DNA of 64,000 nt from Pseudeuparius sepicola. Lineage: Eukaryota; Arthropoda; Insecta; Coleoptera; Anthribidae. Each line of letters starts with the position of its first letter. The stretch's first letter is position 1. The notes beneath the pieces were generated by a model. That model searched no databases. It saw only the letters and a program-made list of their open reading frames with translations, and was not told the DNA's origin. Shown here one piece after another: positions 9,318 to 20,279 of this stretch. The translations under genes and the position numbers were made by a program. Location of the stretch: assembly GCA_963920635.1 (NCBI GenBank), contig OY987298.1:20121647-20185646 (forward strand), given 5' to 3'.

Positions 9318-9729
9318 TGTTACGGGCGACGTGAAGACGAAGACTTTTTAAAAAACTTTTATTTGAGTAACGCGAGTTACAGAGTTTCGGCTTAGACTAC
9401 AGACAAGACTAGAATTAACACTCTTACTTTACTAGGTCCTATTTATACAGATCTGTTATGCTGAGGTGTTGTGGTTCTCATGGGAAAAGAATATAAAGAC
9501 AAAGGGAAGATCAAATTCTGCAATTCTTGCAGTAAGCAAGTTTTAACAATACTCAAAAGGAATATGATATGTTCTAGTAATCATTCTAGAACAATATACA
9601 ATGGAAAATGATATCTTTGTAGTAAGCATCTTGAACAATAGAGAATGAGAACATAATATCCAACAGTAAACAGAATCAAGGGTAAAAACAAGGTTATGAT
9701 CAAGGTGATGCTTGAGGTCGGATATAACA
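9318..9729 (-). repeat. 5' LTR of the retrovirus
   Basis: 412 bp, TGTTA...TAACA. On the minus strand a TATA box TATAAATA is at 9440-9447 and AATAAA at 9358-9363, giving U3-R-U5 in the order expected for transcription toward gag. The right flank is TACA, matching the left flank of the 3' LTR. Confidence 0.95.
9440..9447 (-). promoter_or_regulatory. TATA box of the 5' LTR
   Basis: TATAAATA on the minus strand, roughly mid-LTR, with the polyadenylation signal about 80 nt downstream. This is the likely core promoter for the genomic RNA. Confidence 0.7.
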
Positions 9730-10098
9730 TACATCTTAATAAGCACTTACATAATATTATAGGTAGTTCATTTGAGAGCCTCTTATTTTAGGTATAATAT
9801 GTTCTGTTTTAAGTACGTGGTTTTTTATGTTCGATAGGCATGACTTGTTTCTCAGGGATCTGGATAGATTTTGGTGAGTGTTTCAAGTTTTCGATTTCGT
9901 TTTCTTTTATTATCAGCACATTCTGCGACGCTGTTATTTGTAACTTCACAATATAGTTGTTTAAAATAATATTAACAGTAACAGAAATAATTTTCTCAAT
10001 ATAATTTTTCCTGGTGGTCGTTGAATTTAATTTTTTTTTCATTAATTTCCTGGGATTCGGCCATAATTTTTATTAAAAAAAAATTTATACACTTAATT
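9730..10098. other. Flank right of the retrovirus, no recognised gene
   Basis: A minus-strand open frame of 77 codons (9809-10042) shows no family I recognise. It lies upstream, in minus orientation, of the hammerhead-like motif at 10099, so it may be the decayed tail of a Penelope-like element, but no GIY-YIG motif is visible. Confidence 0.3.
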
Positions 10099-10127
10099 GA
10101 CGCGTTTCGGCTCATAGCCATCATCAG
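10099..10127 (-). ncRNA. Hammerhead-ribozyme-like motif (Penelope type)
   Basis: On the minus strand CTGATGA is followed by a 4-bp stem GGCT/AGCC with loop ATG, then GAAAC and GCGTC. This is the hammerhead core CUGANGA - helix II - GAAA - short helix III - GUC. Very short helix III is known in hammerheads of Penelope-like retroelements. The complementarity for helix I is weak. Confidence 0.6.
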
Positions 10128-11584
10128 AATAAAATATATGCTAAAAAACAGATAAATGTGTACACAATAAAATTTTAAAAAGTTACACAGCCAAAAAGAG
10201 AAAGAAGGTACTTACAACAAAGCGTGAGTTCATGTCACTTTACAAAACAATATCAAACAACAATATCAAAATTTACTTAAAAAAAAAATAATTGCACTGT
10301 ACAGTTCTCCTTCTGCGGCGTAGCTACAGGAGTAGCGGTACAGAATACAGATGATCAAATACATCTGTACCGTCAAAATGGGACGAATCGGGACGCTTCG
10401 CTGGGGTCAATCGGGACTCGGGGCAAACAGGTTTTCGGGAAAATAACTCGCCGCGGTGTCGCGAGGCTAATGCCATATAGCAAAATTACATTGGCGGAAT
10501 ATTCTGATAATATTTTTTCAGAGAACATGCATATTGTAGGAATATTCATAAAAACTGTAGAAACATTATCTGAACATTCAGGCAACATTCAGGTGTTTGC
10601 CTTTTGAAGGTACTATTTCACGTATTATAAATATCCACAAATATTCATTGAAGATTAATTTGAAATTTCATAAGCATTTTTGTATGTTCTATGTATATCC
10701 ATTTAATATTCACGTGTAAATTATAAAATAAAAAAAACGCCGGGCGCAGGGTTCGAACCTACGACCATCGATTTACAAGTTCAACGCTCTGACCAACTGA
10801 GCCATCGACGTACTTGGAAATATTAGCTAAAAATAGTGTAAGCTAGAATCTCGGTGACGTCTTGATATTCCAGTGATCGCCACTCGTGAACATTGATAAG
10901 ATAAGTATATCGTGAATGTCTTATATATAACCATTTGTGAACATTCATAAGATATTTGCTGTATGAATATACTATTTAACATGTTCCAGCAATATTCCAA
11001 AATTGCACATTCCTAAGGCGAACGTGCCTGTAATGTATTTAAGTTAAATGTTCAATTTGTAAATATTTATAAGAACCACTAAGTTAGGAATATGTTACAC
11101 AAGATATTGTGGAAATATACATCATTTGGACATTCATCTAATATATTTGTATCTGCGCTTAACAAAATATCTTGGTTATATTATGCACTTACTGAACATA
11201 TTTCGTAAAATATTTTAACAATGTTTTATAAATATCCGGGAATATTTTTTGCACATTAGGAACTTATTTTGTATATTCAAAAAATATTAGATGCTATATG
11301 GGATGTTCTCAGGTCGGATAGTAGTCGGAACTCTTAGTCCAAGTCCAAATCCAAAAAACGAAAACTTGATTTTGGATTGTAGGTTTATTAAAATCAGTTT
11401 TGTTTCTTTTTAAGAATAGTTTTTTTTTTAATTTTTAGTATATTTTTTAACTACCAGTCTTAGATTTTTCTCCCCCCCCCCTCCCTTAAACCTCCATTCG
11501 CTTAACCCCCGAACCCCCCCCCAGACACAATTTCTGGGCACGCCACTGGCCCGGTACACAACATTTGTTCGCCATTTGCATGTA
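10128..11584. other. AT-rich stretch with recurring GAACATTC/GAATATTC motifs
   Basis: No gene. Around the tRNA-like sequence the DNA from about 10490 to 11300 holds many scattered copies of short related motifs such as GAACATTCA, GAATATTC and ATAAGATAT, in no fixed register. A poly-C block (about 11471-11521) precedes the hairpin element at 11585. Confidence 0.5.
10741..10813 (-). repeat. tRNA-like sequence (SINE head or tRNA pseudogene)
   Basis: The minus strand has a good A box (TGGCTCAGTTGG) and B box (GGTTCGAACCC), a Thr-like anticodon loop CTTGTAA, and a T run after the 3' end. The acceptor and anticodon arms do not pair properly, so it is not a working tRNA gene. A tRNA-derived SINE head or a decayed tRNA fits. 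Confidence 0.6.
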
Positions 11585-12440
11585 CAGTGTATCCACATAT
11601 TGAGTTAACATAAGGTGTAAATAACAACAAATTTTCGAGTTGAAATTTGAGCTTCTGGGGATCAGCTCTGCTTGGTTTGAAACTAATTTGTGACATAATT
11701 TTACTTTCGAAAAATCACGTATGCCTTGGAAATTATGAAGACACTAATTTTCCACCTCAGTAAAGCGCCCTTTTTGTAGGTTTTACGGCAAAATGTTATT
11801 AAGGAAACTTGTTTAGAATGAAAAGCTGAGTAGGTTTGCGAAATTTCGAAAGTCTAGGCCTATACTTTGATTTTTTGGCATTTTTCACACTTTTTTAGAA
11901 AAGTGCATTTTGTGTAGTTTTTACATCAAAATGTTATTAAGAAATCATGTTGACAATGAAAAACTGGATAATTGTGAAGAATTTCAAAAGCCTAAGTCGA
12001 CTTTGATTTTTTCTGCTAAAAAATTAAAACTCACAAAAATCAAAGTAGACCTAGGCTGTTGAGATTTTTCACACCTATCCAGTTTTTCATTGATAACAAG
12101 TTTTCTTAATAACATTTTGATGTGAAAACTACACAAAATGCACTTTTCTAAAAAAAAGTCGGAGAAATGCCAACAAAGCAGAGTACAGCCCTAGACTTTC
12201 TAAATTTCGCAAACCTACTCAGTTTTTCATTCTGAACAAGTTTCCTTAATAAAATGTTGCTGTAAAACCTACAAAAACGGCACTTTACTGATGTGGAAAA
12301 TTAGTTTTTTCATAATTTCCAAGGTGATTTTTCGAAAGTAAAATTATGTCACAAATTATATCGTTTCAAACCAAGGAGCCCTGGTTTTTTAGATTTTTTT
12401 TGTTATTTACACTTTATGTGAACTCAATCAGTGGACACTG
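11585..12440. mobile_element. Foldback element, CAGTGT ends, TA flanks
   Basis: An imperfect palindrome of about 856 bp centred near 12010. It begins CAGTGTATCCAC and ends GTGGACACTG, with TA on both sides. Both arms share, in inverse order, segments such as the one around 11690-11740 and 12300-12350. No coding capacity. TA flanks suggest mobilisation by a Tc1/mariner-type transposase. Confidence 0.75.
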
Positions 12441-12866
12441 TAGGTTAGATAATATTAGGATATTAGTAATATTATTCGTATCTATTTTTTATTTATTATT
12501 ATTTTTTCATTTTGTTAGGGGGGGGGGGGGGCATGGTAGATTGTACCTTTTTCCAAGGCATTGCTTGTACCTAGAGAGATTTTTGTTTCGACGTTACAGT
12601 TTTCGAACTCCCGCTTATTCTATGTTCCTATGCTCCTAAAGGTGCTCATGAATTGACATCCTCGTAAAACCAAATACTATTTTAAAGGCCCCTACGGGTC
12701 CAGACCTATGCTTGTTCATAGATAATTTGAAATCATATCACGTTAATGTTTACTGAGCGGGTTACTGAACTTCTTTGATGTGATTGCCATTAGGTAGTAT
12801 TACCTACTTTTACTAATTGATACCATAGAAGAACCCCAGTATATATTCTTCTATGCTGTTACTTAC
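12441..12866. other. Intronic or downstream sequence, no gene
   Basis: Holds a poly-G run near 12520-12531 and otherwise nothing recognised. It follows the splice donor of the last Side-like exon seen. Confidence 0.4.
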
Positions 12867-13026
12867 ATCTGACTCGAAGTAAGACAGGTTCGCTGGTAGT
12901 CTCTCCCCTTGAGTTGACGGCCATGCAAGTGTAGAGACCGCTCTGCCACCTGGTGACCCCTTGAAGGACCAAGCTGTGGGTGCTGATGATAATACCGGAT
13001 GATAAGTTTTGGCTGACAAGGTTGCC
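12867..13026 (-). CDS. Side-like Ig gene, exon (second half of an Ig domain)
   Basis: 160 bp. Acceptor AG at 13028-13027 and donor GTAAGT from 12866. Entry is phase 0 and exit phase 1. It encodes GNLVSQNLSSGII...LQGVTRWQSGLYTC...LLRVR: the D to G strands of an Ig domain with the conserved GLYTC cysteine motif. It joins in frame to the exon ending WYHD at 20280, completing one Ig domain. The next exon should begin by completing the codon T.., but I did not find it; the region below is occupied by transposons. The product is a cell-surface adhesion receptor of the Sidestep family, which acts in axon guidance and neuron-target recognition. Which paralogue is not clear. Confidence 0.88.
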
Positions 13027-13711
13027 CTGGAAACAACAAAATTAAAGAAAGATTAATTAATATTGTTCAATAGGTATTTTATGGAATCCTTAACCTACAT
13101 CGTTGCGGAAACGAGAAACAAATCTGGGTCGATAGTTTTATTTTTGTGAAATGCAATGTTCGAAACCAGGAAGAAAATTCATCGACTAGTAAGAGTATCG
13201 TCGGATACACGAATAAATTAAGGTGATTTTTTCACAAACTCGACTGATTTACAAGATGCTTTTGGGGTTAAAAAATAACTACTTTTAATTTCGAAGATAT
13301 GAAACAATATCATTACTCTACTCACTACTTTTAATTTTGAAGATATGAAACACTATCATAAAAAAGTTTTGATTATTTTATTTCGGTATTATCCTTTTTG
13401 TAGCCAAGTGAAAGTAAAATGAATGAATAAATAAAAATACGCAAAATATTGTTGCTAAACGCTTTTTAAACTAAAACTTAAACAAAATACTAACTAGTTA
13501 AATCAAGGTATCAAGCACTATTTAAATGGCTCTTAGACCTATACTGGCGCGGAGTTACTATTAATATTTATTTACATTGTAATATGTGTAAGTGCACTTT
13601 TGTAGCCTATAGGAACTTGTTTAAGGTACCCCGAGACCAAGAATAGTATATTACTCTTAAAATTCGTGAGTTTTCGGTCAAAATTATTTATTGTTAATTG
13701 AGATTATTTCC
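13027..13711. other. Intron sequence, no feature recognised
   Basis: Ordinary AT-rich intron of the Side-like gene. A short direct duplication of a segment around TTTTAATTTCGAAGATATGAAACA occurs near 13284-13350. Confidence 0.4.
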
Positions 13712-13742
13712 GACGTTTCGATAACTTAGTTATCATCATCAG
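13712..13742 (-). ncRNA. Hammerhead-ribozyme-like motif (Penelope type)
   Basis: The minus strand reads CTGATGA, a 6-bp helix II (GATAAC/GTTATC with loop TAA), then GAAAC and GTC. All core bases of the hammerhead consensus are present; helix III is minimal, as in Penelope-like elements. The motif is better formed than the one at 10099. Confidence 0.65.
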
Positions 13743-15349
13743 GTTTTTTATAAAAAAACTTTTTCTTTCCCATATAGGTACAGAAACATATAAAATATTT
13801 TTTCTTTCAAAAACAAAAAAGGCAGCCAGCCCCTTCTGGTCCTTCTTTCCAAAAATTCATCAGTGTATATATAATATAATATAATTATTATGATTTAGTT
13901 ATAAAACTGTAGGTAGGTCACATATTTGTTTTTTTTTTAATTAAAAGTTCTTGTTAAATTATTACATTTTCGATGAGACAAGGCGAGAGACCAGCTTTTT
14001 TGTTATACTTTTATAGATACTTTTATAAATAAATATTGTGTAAGTACTTAAATCCCTCAGTATTTCCGTATACAAATTTTGTTTATTTGAAAACATATTT
14101 TCCATTTAGTGCTTGTGAAAGTTACCTATTGAAGTTTAATAATAAGCTGCAGAAATTATGGAGTGGAGTTTTGAAAAAGCTTATTCCAACACTCTTCCTA
14201 TTATGGTGACAATAGATGTGTTGCCCTGATATTATATAAATAATTTAGATCTATTTTCACCAGAAAATAGGACAGTGAAAGTACAAGGGTGGGTAAATTG
14301 ATATATTTTTAATATTATATTAGGTAGTAGGTAAATATTCTTGCTTACAAATTATGAAATATAGACATTTTTGTTTATTATTGTTTTTTAAATTACCTCT
14401 TTTCCTCTTTTTCCGAATTTGGGATGCTAGTTTTGGTGAAAAAATATAGGAGAGAACGTCAGGTTTTAATCGAAGGCAAATACGTGGACCTTGTAAGAAT
14501 TTTCGACATATTATGGTGTCTTCTTCAAGCTGGGTAGGAAAGAAATACATTGAAATAAAATTATAAATTGATATTTAAATAAGTACTTACATTAAAAGAT
14601 AATTATTTCGCGTTCACTATTCATTATTGACTTGGTACAGCAAACAGCACAAAAAAAAAAACGGAAAACAAATCACTAACATCTTCAGCAGCGGAATCTG
14701 GAAAGTATTTGGTAACTAAAAATATCAACCAGATTTTATACCTAGGTATAATAGATTTTTCTATGTTTTGTAAATACATTATAAATATTACATAGGTTTA
14801 TTATTTTGGTAAGCTGATAAATAAGGTTATTTTTGGTTTTAAGAGATATATATATAATATATAGATAATAATAAATAACTCGTTATTACCTTAAAACTAA
14901 AATCTCAAAATAAAAATTACTTCAGTTTGAACTGTTTGAAGTTTGAAGTATACCAAGGATAGGTAGTTAGGTTAGATTTGTAAAAAATCGACAATTCACA
15001 AAAAATAACTAGGAAGATTGTGTGAACCTAGCTACAGAGGACTTTCAGGACATCGATTGTATCTAGCGCCATCTTTTGACAGCAAAGGGAGCAATACCTT
15101 AATATTTTGGATTATTTTTTATTTAAAAACTAAGAGGAACTGGCAAAAGTAAAATATTCCAGAGTAAGTCTACTAAAGTTTATTATCCGCCTGCGTGCAG
15201 TTTTCTCTATGACCACACTAGCCCTTTCAGTTAATGCATTGAACATAGTTTATTAGAATAATAATTTTAAAAATAAGAAAAAATGTTTTGTCGAACAACT
15301 TTTATCGTTGTGAATCGCCCAAAATAAAGCTGCTGTCCCAAAATCGACA
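13743..15349. other. Intron sequence, no recognised gene
   Basis: A 76-codon minus-strand frame at 14320-14550, with a lysine- and arginine-rich C-terminal part, is open but matches no family I know. Otherwise AT-rich sequence with poly-A/T runs. Confidence 0.3.
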
Positions 15350-15426
15350 ATAATAATAATAATAATTCTCACCCTCACAATACTCCAAACTAGGAGTACC
15401 CCAGAAGCAACCACAGGATTGTGCGG
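15350..15426 (-). repeat. LINE-like 3' tail with (ATT)n
   Basis: (TAA)n followed by CTCACCCTCACAATACTCC...; the same ~65-bp unique part recurs at 31160-31236. On the minus strand this is a unique 3' end followed by an (ATT)n tail, the form of a truncated non-LTR retrotransposon. The clade is not identified. Confidence 0.5.
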
Positions 15427-16060
15427 GGGAGGGGGGCAATTACTATTATTTTGTCTTCGTTGCCATTTGCGGCTAGGGCCGGCTTTTTTCACGATAGAAC
15501 TAGGATAGCATTCGCTCAAGTACTACGGAAAACCCTAGAAAACCGTAGTAATCCCAGTGAGTGTAGGACAATTAGTAAATCACACGGATAAAGCTATTTA
15601 GGAGCAATCCCGTCAACCCACATTTGTCCAGCGCTCTTGGCCATAGCGGTGTTTTTATTTAAAGACATATTTTATATGCATGCGCCTGCCTCGAACCAAG
15701 GTCGATCGAAGGCAGAAAAACATGCAGTATAAAAAGTCAGCGCCGGTACGAGCGACGCCACTAAGGCAAACTTGACCAGCATAAAATTCGGAAATTTGAG
15801 ACGTTGTAGAGAAAAACATCCTGTATATTTCTTCTTGCAATTTCTTCCATCAACACTTTGGGTGGTCCTGTTAATTCTTCCAAGAGTGAGGTTAGCCCAC
15901 CGAACATTCGGTTAGCCACATATTAAACACGCAGGTTAGGTGCGGTCACAAATATGATTTGGTCGATTTGATTCACAATCCGTTCCATCTGAAATTTTCT
16001 TTGGGATCATTTGTTCTAACTCGAATTTACGTACCGTCACAGAACTGTACATGAACTAGA
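15427..16060. other. Intron sequence, no recognised gene
   Basis: Nothing supported. The right end probably holds the decayed 5' part of the mariner-like element at 16061. Confidence 0.3.
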
Positions 16061-16869
16061 TGATAACCCTTAAAGAACGCATGCGCTAGTTTTGCACCGT
16101 TCATGTGCGAGGTCCAAGCATTAGAAGCAAATGATTTTCCGGTGAGAATGACCTACTGCACTTGGCTACGTGATCGAATCGCCCAAGACCCAAACTTTGT
16201 TTTCAACATTCTTTGGACAGACGAATGCTGCTTCACACGTGCTGGGGTTTTAAACACGTATGTAAATTTTTACTTACTTATAGCTTTCTCTTCCGTATTA
16301 TCTTTTTTATTTATTATAAAATTGGCTATGTCAATCCTAACGCCTTCGCCAAAATTGTGAATATTTATAATTTCTGTTTTTTTTTTAGACGCAACAGCCA
16401 TATTTGGTCCGATGAGAACCCACATGCTGTTCGGCGGTTTAATTTTCAACGTCGGTTTTCCATCAATGTTTGGGCAGGAGTTTATGGAGATCGATTAATT
16501 GGACCATACATTCTACCGGAAAATTTAAACGCTGAACGCTGAATGGTGCACCAGCCCATTTTGTGAGACCTGTTCGTGCACTTTTAGACGACCAATGCTC
16601 CAACCGTTGGATCGGATGAGGAGGGCCAATTGCATGGCCGCCGCGATCACCAGACTTGAATCCAATGGATTTTTGTATTTGGGGATTCATGAAGGCGATT
16701 GTGTACGAGCAGGAAATCGACAACGAGCAGCAGTTACGTGAACGAATTGAAGGTGCAGCTTCAAATCCGGAATAATCATGGACTTTTTGCACGTATCCGG
16801 ACTTCTTTAGTTAACCGAGTGAATTTGTGCATCGAAGTTAACGGCGGCCTCTTTGAACAGGTACTGTAG
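16061..16869 (+). pseudogene. Mariner-like (DD41D type) transposase pseudogene with an intron
   Basis: Coding similarity starts near 16085. The clean part begins MCEVQALEANDFPVRM at 16103. The first catalytic Asp lies in LWTDECCFTR. A 133-bp GT-AG intron (16258-16390) interrupts the frame; joining ..AACAC to ACGCAAC.. restores GVLNTRNSHIWSDENPH. After LPENLN a deletion removes about 30 codons, including the codon for the Asp before GAPAHF. A nonsense codon replaces Arg after RWIG. SPDLNPMDF follows, and further indels precede a last segment ending LFEQVL and TAG at 16867. From the GAPAH position to the MDF Asp the spacing is 41, as in the rosa-like DD41D branch of Tc1/mariner. The copy is dead. 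Confidence 0.85.
16258..16390 (+). other. Spliceosomal-type intron inside the transposase
   Basis: Donor GTATGT, a pyrimidine tract TTTTTTTTTAG acceptor, 133 bp. Removing it joins two halves of a conserved transposase block in frame, which is the main evidence. Confidence 0.75.
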
Positions 16870-17422
16870 TGCTTTGCATGTGCATTTGTGCAATGTGTGC
16901 TAGTGCAGTTGTGATTTTTTGGTTACCCTTCGGGGTTTTCCTGGCGGAGGGGATTCACCTCGTCGTGGTCGTCAGGCTGAGTACCTCGCTTCAAACAAAA
17001 GGAATAGCAGAGGGAAACCAAGAGATCCCCAACAGATTTAGAAAATGTGAATGTTGTGTGACTTTTAATGTAAAAAAGCAAGAAAACAGAAAATGGTGCA
17101 AACAATCCTGGAAATGTCAGTAAGGTAGGTGTTTCATAGGCATTCTACATGTTCCTTAGAAAGTAATCGTTTTTAAAAGGAAATCGAAATTTTGTGGTGA
17201 ATCCTCGGATAAATTGATAGACGTGGCAACGCCGCGCTATTGACATACGCGAAATTTTTAGACATGTCGCGCGGGCGTCCATAGGCGGCGTTTTTTGAGG
17301 GGTTTAATACAATTTGAAAAAAAAAATTTTTAGGCTTAAGACAAATTTATTTTGGCAAGTCTAATTTTTCTTTATCTGCCATAAAAATTTTTGTACTAAG
17401 TGATAGTTAACCCTGTATAGTT
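16870..17422. other. Intron sequence, no recognised gene
   Basis: Probably the non-coding 3' end of the mariner-like element, then AT-rich sequence. Confidence 0.3.
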
Positions 17423-17725
17423 GTATATATCTTTGGTCAAACTAAACAACATTTGAAGACCAGAATGGAACAGCACAAATACGACCGTAATGACAATGAC
17501 AAATTTAAAAATAAAAAAGAAAAACAGCTCTGGCAACACATCATTTTGAGGAGGGCCATCTATTTGACTGTGACAATGACAACATTTTAGATAGGGAAAC
17601 AAGCTGGTTTAAGAGAAATGTTAGCGAGATGATACATATTAGACTCAATGAGACTAACTGACAAAATATGGGCTTAGAATATAGTAGTATATTGGAGCTA
17701 TACAAAAAAACCGCGAGAATAACGA
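17423..17725 (+). pseudogene. Penelope-like element, GIY-YIG endonuclease end
   Basis: Two frames, shifted by one base, carry the C-terminal part of a Penelope-like polyprotein. The first reads VYIFGQTKQHLKTRMEQH, the YIG-type start of the GIY-YIG nuclease. The second, from 17529, reads HFEEGHLFDCDN, ILDRETSWFKR and SEMIHIRLNE, the usual last block of Penelope proteins. A TGA follows, then more similarity. The reverse transcriptase part is missing. Dead fragment. Confidence 0.8.
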
Positions 17726-18072
17726 ATTAATTTTTTGAAGCGAGATTGCCACTTGCATGCGGACACACGGTGTATATGAACGTACCAATAATTGCATTAT
17801 AATTTTTTCCCCATTCAATTTAAAAAACTATCCTCATTCTACCTTTGTTGCTCGAGTGGGTGGTTCCATTTTCGCTTTATTTATTTATAACGTGCGTGTT
17901 TACGGTGACAATGTGTCTTTCAATTGTCTATATGGGCTTTAACAATGTTTTCATAGGTAAGTGCTATAATAGTCAACTGATTTAACTTTGTGAGTTTTTT
18001 ACTTTCTTGTTTGGTTTGTATTGTATTTCGTTTTTTCTGTAGTTCCTACGATATTGTGTTTTTCTTTTTAGC
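17726..18072. other. 3' region of the Penelope-like fragment
   Basis: No gene. It lies between the GIY-YIG fragment and the degenerate hammerhead motif, so it is probably the element's untranslated end. Confidence 0.35.
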
Positions 18073-18108
18073 CTTGAAAAAGTCAAAATATATTGACGAC
18101 ACGTCGGC
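18073..18108 (+). ncRNA. Degenerate hammerhead-like motif
   Basis: CTTGAAAAAGTC, a loop, then GACGACACGTCGGC. Helix II (GTC/GAC) and the GTC cleavage triplet are there, but CUGANGA and GAAA are altered. It sits downstream of the Penelope GIY-YIG fragment on the same strand, where such ribozymes lie, so it is probably a decayed copy. Confidence 0.35.
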
Positions 18109-20279
18109 AATTGTTTTAAAAGGCTGCATTTATTTATTTATGTCCCATCCCTGAGAATTTTCAACATGAACACTGAAACAACTAACAATAATTCTTACAA
18201 AAATTCAAATTGTACCAAAACGAAAGAATCAGAATCCGTGTAGATTTTATGAGACCACTTTAAGTTTTTTTATATTTACGCATTATTGCTGTCTATTGCT
18301 TCGTACCCCGTGCCCTCGCCATTCATAAATAAGATCGGTTGCCACCCACAATATCGAAAAAGAAATAAGTAGCTATAAGAAAAAACGTCGTCGACTAAGT
18401 AAAAAAGTTATTACGGGAGTCGTAAAACACCCACGCGCCCCGAAAACCGAACCCGGCCCACCGGCGCGACGGGAAGGAGAGTTTAATTTTACTTCGGAAA
18501 CTAACTTGTTGGGGCGGACGGGGCGCCCTCGGGCTGCCCGCAAAAAATCGGGGGGTCCCGGCCTTTTAATAAATGAAGTGGATATATCCCGAAGTTAATC
18601 TAAGTGCGATTAGTCCTGGAAATGACAAACTTTCGGGTCAGGGCCGGAGGAAGCGGGGAGAGGCCACAACCCAGGGTGTTATGGACATAGTGGGCATAGA
18701 TCTCGTGTTAACTTCTGCAAAACTCGATTTTGAACGGAACTTGCAGTTCATTTAATATAAAACATGGAAGGCGGTATTTCCCACAGTACTTGCTTTTGTT
18801 CTGCTGTTTATATTTTTGAGTAATTTATTACTTATTGTGTGGGTACTGTGTTGTTGGTACTTGGACATGCGCAAACGGTATGCCATTCTTTTTTCAGCAG
18901 TTTCATAACAAGAACTTGCATACTTCTCATTGGCAGCCTGTGCACAAACGTTGAAAAAATAATTATTAAAATACAAGTTCACATGACAATAATAGCTTTT
19001 TGGGCCCACGCTAACGGTATGCCTATGGTTTTCCGAGGAATTTTCTACTTTGAACTTCATTATAAAACACATGGCAGCGCATATTTTTTGAATAATTGAA
19101 AACTCAGTTTTTCATATGAAGAACCCAGGATGACGACTCTCTCTCTTATTATTGTGTAACACAGGCCTATCCTTTCCTCATTCTAATGGTCTCAGTGATG
19201 CCAAGTATGCCATTTTATTGGACAATCTATGAATAATATAACAGGTACTTTGAATGTTAGTAAAAATTATGCCATGATTTCTAAAAATTAGACTTGACAA
19301 ATTTTTGTATACAAATGCAGAATGTGGCAACTGTCAAATGAAAGAAATTTATTTTATAGTTGAAATTGATTTCCAGCAATTATTTCCTCGAATTTAAGTA
19401 ATAAGTATGGTAAGTCAGTAGTGCCGATTTTGCTTATTTAAGAATTTGTCGCTATTGCACCTTGTTACCAGGTTCCTCAATCCATTTGTAATATGTATAC
19501 TTTAACTTTCTTCCTTTGTTGAATGTATCTACCCAAAGAACTTTCACAGATTTCGGGATGGACTAATAAGATTAGGTCTAGTAGTTATAATGATGTAGTT
19601 TTTCTCGGTGTTCATTATAAAATTTTTGTACTTTTATTTCTCTCCCAAGGTACCTCACAAACTTAAAATAAACTTGTAGTCGTAGATAAAAACTCTTAAA
19701 AAAAGGCCTGACTGAAGCTACCTGCTTAATAATTTAAAATTTTCGAAATACGATTTGTTTTGAACTCTACCTACTTATAGGTACGTAATGCCCACGTAAT
19801 GGGAATTGTAGGATTACTAAAGGTGATACAGGAAAAATCTGGTTGCACTTATTGGGACTACTACAGGCGGCCGCATTACCTTTAATTGACACATCTGAGT
19901 ATCTGGAAGTTAGAAAAGCTAAAAATTGTGAATTATGATGGGAAATATTTTGCCTCCTTTAGAATCTATGGCACTGGCATGTCACATAAAACCTGATGGC
20001 AGTTCAGTTGGACACTGACATATAACATAACCTTGTATCAGCCCCCTTGTGGTCTCCTTGGAGTCAACAGAAAACAAACTTCCCCTCAAGGCTTCACTTT
20101 TCCTATGTGATAGACTGTGACATGCTGGGTCCCCTTATTTTAAAGAGTCCCTGGTGCAACAGAATGCCCTTTGAAAAGCATTCTGAGTAAAATCACGTCT
20201 AAAAACCTGTCTCTATCTCCCGGTCTATAATATTGATTGTGTTTACTAAATATTTTCCATATTTTTAAATTTTACTTAC
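18109..20279. other. Intron sequence with a GC-rich island
   Basis: The island at about 18420-18560 is clearly richer in G and C than its surroundings and has no open frame. A sequence starting CAGGGCCGGAGGAAGC at 18639 looks like a hAT-type end but I found no partner. Otherwise nothing. Confidence 0.35.

Larger units (their letters stand above)
1081..9729 (-). mobile_element. Full-length errantivirus-like endogenous retrovirus (gypsy type)
   Basis: The element is complete: two 412-bp LTRs, a primer binding site, leader, gag, pol, env-like frame and polypurine tract, all in minus-strand order. The 4-bp sequence TACA flanks both ends (1077-1080 and 9730-9733), as expected for gypsy-family integration. 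The LTRs start TGTTA and end TAACA. One mismatch in 412 positions (1323 versus 9560) and open gag, pol and env frames point to a recent insertion. It lies on the same strand as the host Side-like gene, downstream of its last exon seen here. The unusual part is the macrodomain at the end of Pol. Family placement rests on an envelope of the baculovirus-F/errantivirus kind. Confidence 0.95.

Noticed and set aside
10741..10813. Functional tRNA-Thr gene
   Set aside because: A and B boxes are good, but the acceptor and anticodon stems do not pair; called as tRNA-like only.
12813..13019. Open frame of 68 codons on the minus strand
   Set aside because: It overlaps a real Side-like exon but is in another frame; the spliced frame gives the Ig motif GLYTC, so this frame is a shadow.
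14320..14550. Possible transposase fragment
   Set aside because: Open and lysine-rich, but no motif I can name; left as unassigned.
18639..18700. hAT-type terminus CAGGGCCGGAGGAAGC
   Set aside because: No partner terminus, target duplication or coding relic nearby.
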